Shown: in pieces, positions 25,430-38,000 of the stretch
Layout of the letters: each line of letters begins with the position of its first letter
How positions within the stretch are numbered: position 1 is the first letter of the stretch
Assembly: GCF_027409185.1 (NCBI RefSeq)
Contig: NC_084467.1
Location: forward strand, 19,272,501-19,336,500
Reading direction: 5' to 3'
Origin: Cynocephalus volans
Lineage: Eukaryota > Chordata > Mammalia > Dermoptera > Cynocephalidae
Length of the DNA: 64,000 nt
Translations under genes and position numbers: made by a program
Notes under the pieces: generated by a model
Database searches by the model: none
Seen by the model: the letters and a program-made list of their open reading frames with translations, nothing else
What the model was told of the DNA's origin: nothing

Positions 25430-26840
25430 GATAACAATATATTAGGAATGTCAGATTTTCTTCAAATTAATCCATAAATTCAATGAAAGCTGTCAAAATT
25501 ACAGTTTAAATGTATTCTAAAACTTTTATGGAAAAATAAACACAAGTAGTTAAGATAACTTTATAAAAGAAAAGTGACAGAGGACTTACCCTACCAAATA
25601 TTAAGACAACCCACAAAGTCACATGAGGTTGGTGCAAGAACAGGAAAACTAAAAAGGAATAGAGATCAACCCATGTCTATGAGAATTTAATATACAATAA
25701 AGTGTCATCATAAATAAATGGAAAAAGGCTAGCCTGTCTAATAGATGGTGTTGGGAAAACTAGCTTAGCATGTGTAGGTAAATAAAAACTGGTTCTCCAT
25801 CAAATACCACATACAAAGGTAGACTCCAGATGGATTAAAGACCTGAATATAGAATATAAAACTATGAAGTTAATAGAACAAATTGTAGGAGAATATTATT
25901 GTGACCTAGAGGCAGAGGAAGACTTCACAAAACTTTAAAAGCATAAGCTATAAGGTAAAAAATATAATTTGGTTACATCAAAATTAATGAAGAATTTCAT
26001 GGACAATGTTGGCAGACAATAGGGAGATCTTTGCAGTCCTAACATGGCTAAATAACTATAATATGAAAGGAGATTTTGCAAATCAACAAGGAAAAGCAGC
26101 CCAAGAGAAGAGTGGGCGAAAGGATATGAAGAGCAATTGGAGAAAAGGAGAAAATGGGCCTCTGAAAAGACACTCGAACCCAGTCTTCAGATAGGTGCAA
26201 ATTAAAACAAGATGCCATTTTACACCTATCAGATTCTCAAAAATGTAAAGAGCAGGGCTGGCCAGTTAGCTCAGTTGGTTGGAGGGTGGAGTTAGAATAC
26301 CAAGGTCAAGGGATTCTCTACCAGCCAGCTGCCAAAAAGAAAAAAAAGCAAATAATGCCAGAGGGTGGGGATGGAGGATGTACTGCTGGTGGAAGTGCAG
26401 ACTAGGTTAGTCGTTCTGACAAACAATCTGGTAGCACTTAGTCATATAAACAAAATGTAAAGAACAAGATCTCTGCAGTGCTGCTCCCAGAGATAGACAG
26501 AGCTAGAGATAGATACAGATATAGATATAAATATATTATCTCCCCAGAATATCCCAGAGATTCTCACACAGGTCCAATAGGAAACATGTTAAGGATGTTC
26601 ATTGCACCATTTATTTATGGAGGCAAGCTGCGTCCCCAACTGGGAAATGAACACGATGGAGAACCATGCAGCAAAAGAGTAGCCATGTACACAGCCACGT
26701 GGCTGGGTCCTGAAAACAGAGCTGAGTGATGAAAGCAAGAATCAGTGAAATGTCTGTAACATTGGCATCACGTAAACACAAAGACAGTAATGCACGGTGC
26801 AAGAATACATACAAATAAAGATATTATTAAACACATGACG
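25430..26840 (+). repeat. L1 3' region remnant, interrupted by a SINE
   Basis: agtcacatgaggttggtgca, ttgtgacctagaggcagagg and gcaaattaaaacaagatgcc follow the L1 ORF2 C-terminal and 3' UTR layout. The element is interrupted at 26255-26348 by a tRNA-Ile SINE. No intact ORF2. Confidence 0.7.
26255..26348 (+). mobile_element. tRNA-Ile-derived SINE, monomer, inserted in L1
   Basis: ggctggccagttagctcagt at the start, ctctaccagccagctgcc near the end, then an A-rich tail. More diverged than the other copies. Confidence 0.8.
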
Positions 26841-26912
26841 GATTTTCAAAATGTTTGTGGAAATATTTGTTTTATCTTTTAATTCCATTTTCCCCTGAAC
26901 TTTTAAAAGTAT

Positions 26913-26960
26913 GTACGTACATACATACATACATACGTACGTACGTACATACATACATAC
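26913..26960. repeat. GTAC/ATAC tetranucleotide microsatellite
   Basis: Alternating gtac and atac blocks. The gtac blocks are self-complementary. Confidence 0.95.
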
Positions 26961-28010
26961 AAGGCATCTTGCATGGATCAAGGATAATGTGCCCTGAATT
27001 GAGAAGTCTGATTTTAGACTTTATGTAACCTTTCTATAGACCGTAAGAAACTATTAATACCTCTGTCTCTTTCCTACCTTGATTCTACATTAAGGTTAGT
27101 TAAAAATTGCATGTTATTTTTCTCTATTATTGCTCTAGAAGAAAATATTTTACTGTGATACGTTTAGGTGAAATCCAGATTTTATTGGAGATGTTCGTGC
27201 CTTTTATTTTAAGCTAAGTATTTCAGAAAAATATCAGGTACTGCCTATTCTGTAGCTAGATGTGTATATATAAATGTTTTTTCCAAGTAAGGTTACATAG
27301 ACTCTTTTGTTAAATTTACTCCCGTATGGGTGGAAATAATACGCCACACCACTCACTGCACTCTGAGCTGCAAATGAATAAGCATTGCATGTGGTTTGAC
27401 TCTGGATTCACCATTTCCTTTTGGTTCAAAGAAGTAATCAAGTTAATTCTTGGCCGGGTGTTGTCTTCCTTCAATGTCTTTTGAATAATTGAGATCTTTA
27501 GTAGGAAATTAGACAATCTTCTGTCTTGGGAGATTTGACCAAGCCCTTTCCCCCAAAGGAGGAAATTAGACCAAAAATGATTTCTCCGAGGTTGTCTGAG
27601 TGAGCCCCGTGAATAAAAGGTCTTTTATGGGCCTAATTTACTAGTCTTTCATGACTTATTTCCTTGATAACTTTAGTCATTTCCCAGGCTATTTATTCTA
27701 TCCCATTAGAAATTTCTAACTGTTGGAAAGTCTAGAATAGAGATTTGTCCCTTTTGTAAATGAAAGCAGCCTTTGGGTACCAAGTGATTTACCAGTGCAT
27801 CCTGCCAATTCAAGATATGCCAGTGAGTTCCATTGTGCAAGGACCCAAGCTGCCCTCTTACTTAAATCTGGTCTCTAGTTTCCTGTAACCATCTATGTAA
27901 GCATAGAACAACCTTAAAATGTGTTTTCCTGGAGACAGACTTACTAATTGTTCATGCTGGAGAAAAAGGAGAAAATTAAACTGCACAATTAATGAAAACC
28001 CATTAAAGGG
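26961..28010. other. Intergenic, nothing recognised
   Basis: AT-rich sequence. Short open frames lack domains. Confidence 0.45.
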
Positions 28011-28436
28011 TGTATTGGTTATGTATTGCTGCATGTCAAATTGCCCCCAAATGTAGTGGCTTAAAGCAACAAAACATCCATTGTTTCACAGTTTCTGAAA
28101 GTCAGGAATCTGAGAATGGGTTAGCTGAATGGCAATGGCTCAGGGTCTCTCAGAAGGTTGCCATCAAGGAGTCAGCGAGGGCCACAGTCATCCAAAGTGG
28201 CTGGAGATGCTCTTCCAAGCTCACCCACAAAACTGTGGGCAGGCAGCTTCATTTCCTTACCACGTGGGTCTGTCCATGAGCCTGCCTATAGGACGTGGAA
28301 GCCGGACTGCCCAGAGCAAGTGATCAGAGAGAGAGTCTTCACAACCTAATCTCAGAAATCACACACCATCACTTCTGCCACCTGCTGTTGGTCACAGACC
28401 AACTCTGATGTGGGAGGAGACAAAAGTGCCACCACA
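28011..28436 (-). repeat. MLT1-type (MaLR) LTR
   Basis: Minus-strand MaLR layout. The + strand shows gtattgctgcatgtcaaatt, gtagtggcttaaagcaacaa, cagggtctctcagaaggttg and ataggacgtggaagc. The boundaries tgta... and ...ccaca mark the two LTR ends. Confidence 0.75.
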
Positions 28437-29325
28437 GCTCTCTCAGGCAAATGTGTAGCTTTACGTGCCTGTATTAAGAGCTCAGAAGGGTTTAGGGTGA
28501 AAACGCTCCCTTCATCTCTGAGCTCTTCCTGTCTCTACCTCTCTCCGTGTGCCCACCGCATTCTCTCCTACTGCAAAAAGGCCTTCCCCCTACAGTAGAG
28601 AACATGGCAGCAACAACTCGGGTGGAAGGAGAGTTTCTTCCTATGGGTGCACCCTAGGGTAGGATTCTCATTGGCCAGGCTGGGTCACGTGCTCATCCCT
28701 GTGGCCAGGTGGGCCAGTCCTTTACCCAAGAAAGGGAAATGAAAGAGAAGCAGATAAAAATATAAGAGCTATCACAATGTGCTTCAATATATCAATGAAC
28801 TTTATAAAGACCAACAGGTGAGAGCATTTTATTGATTAGTAAAAAGAATTAGTCAGAATTTAGCAGTCTAACGAATAACACATTTATCTGGTCTTCATTT
28901 TTCTACCATCCAACTATGATTCCAGGTAAGAGACGAGGAGTGAAGTTTAAGTGTGTCTTATAAACTTACCCCAAATAAGTTCTGATATAGAGAAGTTTCT
29001 GATACAGAGTTTGCATGGTATTTACCACAGAAATTCCTTATGATCTTGATCTTAAATGAGAACTAACACCAGTGTCACAGTCTTCCATGTTACAATGAGA
29101 GACATGCACCAGACGTACTCGTATACGTAAAGAACATTATTTTATCATTACTCTAAATTTTTCACAGGGCGAGCCACTTTATATTATGGCTTCATAGTAT
29201 TGCATCTATTTAAACACTTATAGATCCAGGAAAGGAATTAATGTCAAAACTTTTTTATTTACGTTTTCTGACTTTATAAAATGTTAGCCTCATATTATAT
29301 CCTTTCATTCTTTTATTTCTATGTA
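28437..29325. other. Intergenic, nothing recognised
   Basis: No coding, RNA or recent repeat signature. Confidence 0.45.
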
Positions 29326-29329
29326 AATT

Positions 29330-30440
29330 TTTATTCACAAGTTTGCAAAACCATCACCGCTATCTAATTTTAGAACATTTGCATCACCCCTAGAAGAAAC
29401 CCTGTGCCCATTAGCAGCCACTCCCCATACCCCCTTCCCCATCCTCCAGCCCTTGGCAACTGCTAATCTCCTTTGTCTTATAGATTTGCCTTTTCTGGAC
29501 ATTTCACATAAATGGAATCATACAGCATGTGGCCTCTCGTGTCTGGCTTCTTTCACTTAGCATAACGTTTCCAAGGTTCATCTGTGTCATAGAATGAATT
29601 CTATTTCTGTTTATGGCTGAAAATATTCCGTTGTATGGATATACCACGTTGTGCTTACCTGTTCACCAATGGATGAGCGTTTGGGATGTTCCCCCTTATT
29701 CACTATTATGAATAAAGTGGTTGTGAACATTGTGTACAAGTTTTTGTGTGAACATTTGTTTTCAGTTCTTTAGGTATATATACCTAGGAGTGGAATTGCT
29801 GTGACATGCAGTAGCTCTACGTTTAACTTTTTGAGGATCTGCCAAACTGTCTTTTTTTTTTTATTATTATTATAGTCATCCCAGTTGGTTTAAAGTGGTG
29901 TCTCATTGTGGTTTTGACTTGCATTTCCCTGACGGCTAGGGATGAGCGTCTTTTCATGTGCTTATTGGTGTATCTTCCTTGGAGAAATGTTTGTTCCTCT
30001 CTGTACTGGGTTGAATAGTGTTCCCCATTCATGTCCCCCTGGAACCTGTGTACGTGATCTTATGAGTGTTTGGAAATAGCGTCTTTGCGGATGTAATGAA
30101 GTTAATGTGAGTTCATACTGGGCAGACCCTAAATCCAATATGACCGATGTACTTACAAGAAGAGAGAAATTTGGACGAGGTCACACACATAGCGGAGAGA
30201 TTGGAGCGATGCACCTACAAGACAGGGAACACTGAGGATCGCCAGTGACCACTGGCAGCTGGGAGAGAGGCATGGAAGTTCCTCCCTCTGCCCCCGAAAG
30301 GAACCAATCCTGCTGACTGTGAAAGAGTAACTTTGATTGTTTTAAGCCACACAGTTTTGTGGTAATTTGCTACAGCAGCCCTAGGAAACTAATACAAGTT
30401 CCTTTGCCCATTTTTAAATTGGGTTATTTGTCTTTTCATT
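29330..30440 (-). repeat. L1M ORF2/3' fragment, split by an LTR
   Basis: The antisense L1 text is clear from ttgcaaaaccatcaccgcta through gcatgtggcctctcgtgtct and aggtatatatacctaggagt to atgtgcttattggtgtatct. It breaks at 30001 for an inserted LTR and resumes at about 30398 with gttcctttgcccatttttaa. Confidence 0.85.
30002..30397 (+). repeat. MaLR (MLT1-like) solo LTR inserted in L1
   Basis: It starts tgtactgggttgaatagtgt and ends gcagccctaggaaactaata. The motif gttcct flanks it on both sides, as expected for a short target-site duplication, and the L1 reading continues across it. Confidence 0.8.
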
Positions 30441-30764
30441 CACAATTTCAATTTATAGGCAGAACACACTGCATATAATTTAATTCTTTCCTTACAATTA
30501 TATGTTTTAATAAGTCTGATTTATATCACTAGCTTCGAAAGCAAATTTTTGTCTTTTGGTTTTAAAAGGTCTCCATACATGCATATTTCTTTATGTTTAT
30601 TTTTGTCCCACTTGTTCTCCTATCCTTGAAATGACTTTAAACACATGTTCTTATATTTGTTAGGAAAAGTCACACAATTTGTAGGGAAACATATAGGAGA
30701 AGAGATATGTGGCCGAACTCCTTTGAATAAATGCCTTATCCTGTTCCTGGCTCTCACTCACTTA

Positions 30765-30910
30765 TTCATTCATTCTTCATTCGTTCATTCAACAAGTATC
30801 TGTTGTGTGTGCCTTCTCCATAGGTGACAAAGGCAGGGACTCTGCCCTTGAGCGTGTATTCTAGGGGAGGAAACCAGACATGTAAACAAATGTCTCACTG
30901 TCACTCTCAG
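30765..30910 (+). repeat. L2 fragment
   Basis: tcattcaacaagtatctgtt and ggaaaccagacatgtaaaca are L2-type. Confidence 0.6.
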
Positions 30911-30999
30911 AGTTAGTTACTCTTTCCCTTCCTAGGTTCCTTTACTAAAACTAACATATTAAACTCAGCACTAAGCATTATTGCTGGTACAGTTATCTT

Positions 31000-31400
31000 A
31001 ATAACTTTTAAAAAATTTAAAAGACTTTATTTTTTAGAGCAGTTTTAGCTTTATAGAAAAGTGAGGAGAAAGGACAGAGTTCCGATATATTCTCTCATTT
31101 CTTCCCCCGTTTACCCTATTATTAACAGCTTTTAAAAAAATCTCATTACCTACATGTTCATCCTAAAATACAAACATAGACAAAAAGAAGATAAAGATAT
31201 TCATAATTCCCATTTTCTGATATAATTATTAAAAACATTTCAATATATAGACTTGCAATCTTTTCTATCTGTGCAAACATGGATTGTTTCTTTCATAAAA
31301 ATGAAGTCATACCCTTCATATTATTTTGTAATCCGAAGTTAGCTTTACTGCATTTTTTGTGCTTTTCTCCATATTCATTGGAATCCTAATCCCTAATGTC
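31000..31400. repeat. L1M 3' UTR-like fragment
   Basis: tttttagagcagttttagct resembles an old L1 3' UTR. The remainder is poorly preserved. Confidence 0.45.
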
Positions 31401-32005
31401 TTTTATAAACTTTTAAAAAAGGTTTGGCATCCAGTAGAGCCTGACCTGTAAGTAAAAGAGAATTATCCTGAGTTATTCATTACCAGAACCAAAATACAAA
31501 ATGTCTTTTTCCTGGATAAGAACATCCTCTAAACAGTGATACTCAATTGTTCTTTCCTTGTCAGACACCTTGGAGGACCTTGACCTTTAATATCAGCCCT
31601 AAACTCTGACCAGCAGATGCCTCCTTGGCAGCAGGCTCTTTGGAGCAGAGATGGAAAATGCAGGGATTTGTGGAATCTAAGCAGGCTAAAAGACAGTCTC
31701 ACCAATTTGAATCTTGTTTCACGCAAAGCAAGATATTTAACCATTATATACTCCCTGGTTGTATTTTGGCTATAAAACAGAAAGCGTAGTCAAGAAGCAA
31801 AAATACAAACCAATCTAACCAAAAGAATTTTCACTGAAGGAAACAACAAAAATGTAGTGTTCATGTAACTAGTTTAGGATAGAGAAAATATATAGTGAAA
31901 ATATCAAAGTGGATGATAAATCATGGAAAAACACGTAACCTGGCAGAACAGGATGAGGTCAGGAAAGGAAATACAAAAGGGGAAAGCATATTAATATTTT
32001 TCAGG
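31401..32005. other. Intergenic, nothing recognised
   Basis: No supported feature. Confidence 0.45.
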
Positions 32006-32009
32006 ACGC

Positions 32010-32205
32010 ATTCCCGTCACACCTACTATTCCTCATGTGACCTTGAACATGTGGCTTTCCCTCTCTAAATCTCAGTTTCCTGATATGTAAACGGAGATAC
32101 CAACATCTGCCCACATATCTCAAGATGTTGTTAGATTTAAGTGAGATGATGTATGTGCAGAAATTTTATAAATTGCAAAGTGCTATACACATCTACAGAA
32201 TTCTT
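32010..32205 (+). repeat. MIR SINE fragment
   Basis: tgaccttgaacatgtggctt, aaatctcagtttcctgatat and gcaaagtgctatacac are MIR-like. Confidence 0.7.
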
Positions 32206-32834
32206 ATTTCTTCCAGACATGGCCTCCTAAGAGGCAGAGAACATAGTTCAGTGTTCTCTCAGGAAGTGTTTACTTAATTGAACTCACACATGTGGTTAAA
32301 TGAGTTAACATTTGTGTGTCTCAGAAAAGATGACTTCCAATACCCATAGGATAAATTTAACAAAAGCCAACCCTGTACATCGGGAAGAAATTTTGAAAAG
32401 CAGTATGGTCGTTTTCCAGATGACAGCTATCTCTACAGCAATCGTTTTGTTTTTAGAATTGTAGGCATATTTTAGACAAACCTGATCAAAGTTTTTTAAT
32501 TGCCAGAGGTTGCTCACTGGCTCCTGTGGCTGTGTTTATTTCATTTTGTCTTAAAGCAGCTTCAAAGCCCCCGCCGGTCTCCTGAAAGTGACTGAGATGA
32601 GGGATCTGCCTCCTAAGACAAATGGCCAGAGCAGCAGATGGATTTCACCTGGTATTTCCTTCACATTGATATATGATTTATCTTTCATATCTGGGATCCT
32701 TTGGATCGTTAACAGCAGCCACACAACAAAGGTGGAGCAGATGTTCTGCATTTCCAAAGATGAATTGGTCATTTCCCTCCCACAAATTTTTCCTCCTCTA
32801 ATTCCCAGTGTGTTTAATGTCGTTGCTATCCACC

Positions 32835-33291
32835 TGTTGGGGTAGAATTGTGTCCCTCCAAAATTTATATGTTGAAGTCCTAACCCCCCGGTACCACAAA
32901 ATGTGACCTTACTTGGAGATGTCCAAATAGGGTCACTGGAGGTGTAATTAGTTAAGATGAGGTTGTTAGAGTGATCCCTAATTTAATATGACTGGTATCC
33001 TTAATAAAAGGGGAAATTTGGACACACCACACACACACACACACACACACACACAATGCCACATGAAGGTGATGCTTCTATAGGCCAAGGAACACCAAAT
33101 ATTTCCAGCAAACTACTAGGAGCTAGGTAAGAGGCACGAAACAGCTTTCTCACAGCCCTCAGGAGGAACCGACCTTGCTGACACCTTAATCTCAGACTTC
33201 CAGCCTCTGGAACTGTGAGGCAATACATTTCTGTCGTTTAAGCCACCCAATTCGTGGCACTGTGTTACGGCAGCCCTAGAAAACAAACACA
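32835..33291 (+). repeat. MaLR (MLT1-like) solo LTR with internal (CA)n
   Basis: It opens tgttggggtagaattgtgtc and closes gttacggcagccctagaaaa. Flanks ccacc (32830-32834) and ctacc (33292-33296) are a plausible 5-bp duplication. A (CA)14 tract sits at 33028-33055 inside the LTR. Confidence 0.82.
33028..33055. repeat. (CA)14 microsatellite
   Basis: An uninterrupted CA run that arose within the LTR's gacacaca segment. Confidence 0.95.
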
Positions 33292-33295
33292 CTAC

Positions 33296-34210
33296 CCATT
33301 CACAACCTAGAATTTGCAGAGGAAGCCATTAGGACTTGTCACTCCATGTGAAAATCTTGTCATATCTACACCGTCTCTGGCTCCTCCTCTCCAGCCCCGC
33401 TGTCACTGCCTGGGTTTCAGGTCCAGTTTGCACAGTGTTCTCCTTGCCTCCCCGCTCTCCAGCCCTGTGCATCTTCCATCCTGCCACCGAAGGAACTAAG
33501 ACCTCCCCCACCAGGCTGTGAGCTCCACTGGGATGGAGACCGAGTTTCTCCTGTTCATCACCATATTCCCATGGGGCTTGCACACTGTCCTCTATTGAAA
33601 TCATCTCATGCTGTTGAATTGGATTGTAATTATATGTCCATAATTCTGGAGTTAGAACTATGCCTCTATCCCCAGTCCCTGTACTGTCCCTGGTAAATGT
33701 CAGCTCTAAATGATGAATAAATGAATGGATGGATGAATGAATGGATGCCACGCAAACTCTGAGGGTGAAGTGGTCACCCAGACTTGAACTTGGCAAGAAG
33801 GTCCCCGTGAGAGAGAAGGGCTCTCATGGCCTGTAAGGGAAGAGTAAGCCTCAGGTAAGCAGAGATAAAAGGGAAAGATCCTGCAGAGAAGAGGAAGACC
33901 CCGAGCCAAGGAGCAGCAACGAGCAGAGTCACTGAACTGGCCCAGCCTAGAGTTTGCACAGTAAGAGCAGGAAGTGAGGCTGACGATGAAGGACTGAACG
34001 CCAGGGAAGGGAGTCTGGACTTTTCCCTGTGGATTACTGCCGTTTGCAGGAAGGGTGGGAATGAAAGCAGACTGTGAAGGGACTTCAGGACAATTTATCT
34101 GGCAGAAGTGGATGGGATGCCATCTCCTGTAGTAAGGAGAGGGAGGGGGCAAGGAGCCCAGGTAGGAGACGTCCGATGAAGTCCAGGTGGTAAGGATCCT
34201 GCAGGGGGAC
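33296..34210. other. Intergenic, with a short GAAT/GATG repeat
   Basis: A degenerate gaat/gatg tetranucleotide run lies at about 33714-33748. The long antisense open frame over 33706-34212 has no domain and is not conserved-looking. Confidence 0.45.
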
Positions 34211-34211
34211 A

Positions 34212-34425
34212 TAGAACCCCTGTTTTGGAGTCAGACAGACCTGGGTCAGATGCTGACTCACCACTGTGTGACTTGGGCAAGATTTCTAATCCTATCCTCT
34301 GTGAGCCTCAGTTTCCTCATCTGTAAAGTGGGAATACTAAAATACCTTGTAGTAGGGTTTAATAATAACACTCATAAGTGACCTAGCTTAGTGCTGGTAT
34401 ATAATATGCTCTAAGTAATCACATT
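34212..34425 (+). repeat. MIR SINE
   Basis: ttttggagtcagacagacct, gtgagcctcagtttcctcat and tatgctctaagtaatc give a near-complete MIR. Confidence 0.82.
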
Positions 34426-35646
34426 ATTATTATTAATATTTGTTTCTTTATGTCTGGCACATGCAGTAGTGTAGAGTTGTTAGAGCACAAGGTTCCAGTG
34501 AACCAAGCTTTAAGTGGAGATTTTTGTCCAGGAACCACTGACAACCTGGTGGGAGGGAGAAAACCAGATCAATCTTTTTATGTACTGCTTAGGGAGAATT
34601 ACTCTCCCTTAAGTGGACAGGAAAAGACTTTTCCTCAAAAGCTTTATATTTTTCTCTAGTATGGAAACATTAAGTATACCCATGAGGAAAATAACATCTT
34701 TGGTCAAAATCTAAACAAAGAGCCACCAAGTTTTACAGAAAAGAAACAAAACCTTGAAGAATCACGTTCTTCCCAAGGGTGCTTTCTGGGAGCAGTTTCT
34801 GACTTCAAAATGCTATTCCATGATCAATTACATTAAAAGAGCTACCTGAGCAAGCTTCACTTAGTTTCCGGAGCAACCTGCAACCCTGATCCATAGTCAC
34901 CTCTCTATTGCTATTATCGGTTCCTGACAATATTGCCCTACAACAAATTCTAGGCTAGGCCATGGTACAATCTTGATGTGTTGTGTTCTGATCATTACGG
35001 GTTTAATTATTAATTTAATTATTGTAATTAATTTGACATTTGTACCTCACCATTTTCAAAGCATTTCACATTCATTATCTCCTTTGGTTTTCACAGTAAC
35101 CCAGTGGTCGGATTTGTTTGTCTATCCTTCTGTAGTTACTTTCTAGTTTTACATTACGTTACGGTCAATGGATGTGGCATAACGATTCCTGTTTTGTATA
35201 ATCTGTTGGAAATTTCCTTGTGACCAAGAAAGTAAGGCAGGCATATATTATGATTTTATAGGCAAAAATACAGTTGTCAAGTGCAATGAAAAGTCCAGGA
35301 AGGGCCTCGGGAAGGCATGAAGGAAAAGGAGGACGTGACCTGGATCTTAGAGAGCAGGTGGGCCCCTAAGGGTGGAGAGGGGGAGGAACAGCACTCCAGA
35401 ACTGGAGGGAAAGGGTCACATGAGGAAAAAGCCCTTTTTAGGACACCATCAAGCCTTCTTAGAATAGGTTCGTCTCAGCGACAGCAGTCAGCTTTGAAAT
35501 GAAGCTTGTCTGGAGCATTTGGAGAAAGCTCATGGAAGAGATGGAGTATGAACAGGAAGGGGAGATTCTAATATATATCTTAAGAGATCAGGTAGACAAA
35601 AGGTAAGCACAAATAGTAAAAACTTAAATAAGAAATTAAACAACTT
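34426..35646. other. Intergenic, nothing firm
   Basis: A weak MIR-like stretch near 35040-35115, otherwise nothing recognised. Confidence 0.4.
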
Positions 35647-35821
35647 GGGCCAGCCCGTGGCTCACTCGGGAGAGTGTGGTGCTGATAACACCAAGGCCAC
35701 GGGTTCAGATCCCATATAGGGATGGCCGGTTGGCTCACTTGGAGAGCGTGGTGCTGACAACACCAAGTCAAGGGTTAAGATCCCCTTACCGGTCATCCTT
35801 TAAAAAAAAAAAAAGAAAGAA
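35647..35821 (+). mobile_element. tRNA-Ile-derived SINE, full dimer
   Basis: Two tRNA-Ile-like units head to tail: gggccagcccgtggctcact...ccacgggttcagatcccata, then gatggccggttggctcactt...tcaagggttaagatcc. It ends in an A/GAAA tail. The flanks agaaattaaacaactt at 35631-35646 and 35822-35837 are identical, a perfect 16-bp target-site duplication. This fixes the element's boundaries. Confidence 0.95.
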
Positions 35822-36012
35822 AGAAATTAAACAACTTAATCACATATTATATGTAATACATATAACATATAAAATATGTTACATAATAATGTAGTCTAGT
35901 ATTATGTATAATCTAGTATTATGTATATTAGGATCACATAATTATGTGATCTAGTATAACAGATTATGCGTGTGTGAGTGTATGTACACACACACACATA
36001 TATAAATAAAAC

Positions 36013-36374
36013 TGTCTTAGTCCATTTAGACTGCTATAATAAAATATCGTAAACTAGGTGGCTTATAAACAATGGAAATTTATTTCTCACAGTTCTAGAG
36101 GCTGAGAAAGCTCAAGATCAAGGCACAGCAGATTCTGTGTCTGGCGAGGGCCTGCTCTCTGGTTTGCAGATGGCACCTTCTGACTGTGCCCTCATGTGGT
36201 AGACGAGAACATCTCTGGTCTCTTCAGCCCTTTATAAGGGCACTAATTCCATCATAAGGCTCCACACTCATGACCTAATCACCTCCCAAAGGCTCCACCT
36301 CCTAATACCATCACATTGAGGATTAGGTTTCAACATACACATTTGGAGGAGACACAGACATTCAGCCCATAGCA
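36013..36374 (-). repeat. MST/MLT1-type MaLR LTR
   Basis: On the minus strand it begins TGCTATGGGCTGAATGTCTG and ends GGACTAAGACA. On + the text gtggcttataaacaatggaa and cctaatcacctcccaaaggc is diagnostic. A-rich flanks are compatible with a short duplication. Confidence 0.85.
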
Positions 36375-36835
36375 AAAATTGTACCCAAAAAAGCAGTCTT
36401 ACACATTCTTTTCAAGCATATATTAAACATCATTAAAACTTAGCAGGTATTAGGTCACCAGGAAATTTTCAACAAATTACACCAAGCAGGAATCCTATAT
36501 GCCACATCCATTGACCATAACGTAATGTAAAATTAGAAAGTAACCGTAAAAGGATAGAAAAACAAATCTGGCCACTGGAAAATTCAAAACTACCCTTCTG
36601 AATATCTCTTTAGGTAAAGAGGAAAACAAAACTGTTTCTGGAAAACCTCCTTTCTGAAAATGAGCAGAGAAAGTAGTCCCTATTGAGACCTGGCATATGA
36701 CTCAGTGGCACTCAGAGGACAGTGCAGAGCAGCCTGGCGGGTGGCCACTCACTTGCCATCTGCCTTCTGATTCGTGAAATGGTATTTCTATGGAACAGGC
36801 TCTGGTTTCCCTGGCTATGGGCTCTTCCTTCTGAC
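36375..36835. other. Intergenic, nothing recognised
   Basis: No supported feature. Confidence 0.4.
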
Positions 36836-36839
36836 ACCT

Positions 36840-37285
36840 GTGTAGGAAAGAGGTGGTTGGAAGCTTGAGTTTTAATATTGACTCCTCCTAGTTCGCCAGG
36901 TAACCATAAGCAAGTCCCTTCCTCTATGAAGCAAGACCCTTTCTCATCAGGGAAGCCAGAGAGCTGGACTAGGTGACAAAGCCTGAGAAGACACCCAGAG
37001 GAACAGCCAACTCCCCTTAAACTCAGACTGACAGTGTTTTAAAGGAATCTGGGGTTGGGGTGGGGAAGCAGGCTGGAGGATTTGTGTTCAGAATCTGGAA
37101 ATAAATAGTAATTCGGAGATAAATTGCCAGCGCTTCAAGTCTCACCTCTACCATGACATCTTAGCAAATCATTTTGGAGCTGTTTTCATATGTGTAAAAC
37201 AGGGGTAACGATCCTGCTTTGCAGGTTAACTGTAAGAATAAATGACACTAGGTACTAGAAAGCACTTGGTAAGTGCAGCTTGTCC
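36840..37285 (+). repeat. Two degenerate MIR fragments
   Basis: 36845-36955 (cataagcaagtcccttcctc) and about 37105-37280 (gtaaaacaggggtaacgatc, gcacttggtaagtgc). Confidence 0.6.
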
Positions 37286-37877
37286 ACCCCAGAGATGCCC
37301 AAACTTGACACCATCTCCTGAATCCTTGGCAAGAACGCGCTGTGTGAGACGTACGAGTGCCGTAGAAGGCTGCCGAGACATAGTTCTCCCTGCACTCTGA
37401 ACTCAGTTCACCTTATCAAGAGGGATCAAGAGAAGGATAAAATGCTCAACCCTAATCTGCCCATCTTGGAATCAGATCCCTGGTTACACCAGTCTTTCCA
37501 GAAAAATCCCTCAATGTCCAGGCCAGTAGGCAGCCAGGATGCTGTGATCTTTAGCAGCCTTGGATGATAAAGGTAGGGGGACTAAAGTCATTTCCACCTC
37601 CAATTCCTCTGGATGCCTGATAAGTAGATCCCAGAATAAAAAGCAACAAAGTCTTGGATTCTGGGAGCATTTAGCATTCCACACAGACACGGTTTCCTCT
37701 CACTGGGATGATGCTTTTATGTCCCTAGATAGAGCAGCTCTGGGCAAAAAGAAAGGCCTCAGCAACTTCAGGAGTGGTCCCGGGTGTCTTATAGTCCTAA
37801 CCCGCACCCTGTACAAGCATCTCAGAGGAAGCTGCTGGGTAATCACCTGGGCTGGCTGTTTAAAGGGGCAGTCATGA

Positions 37878-38000
37878 CAATCAAACTTACCAGAGCTGGA
37901 AGAGGCCGCAGAGACCAAGCGGTCCAACCTGCCATTTTACAGATGAGATAACAGAGGCCCAGAGAGATCAAGTGGCTTGCTGGGGCTTACAGACCCCTGA
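37878..38000. repeat. Ancient interspersed repeat, family not assigned
   Basis: accagagctggaagaggccg, ccattttacagatgagataa and ggcccagagagatcaag belong to the same dispersed type as 21535 and 61930. Confidence 0.5.

Noticed and set aside
26913..26960. CRISPR-like direct repeats
   Set aside because: Simple tetranucleotide microsatellite without spacers, in a mammalian genome.
33329..34280. Overlapping antisense frames of about 155-168 aa
   Set aside because: Low-complexity, overlapping in several frames, with no family resemblance. Chance frames in moderately GC-rich DNA.
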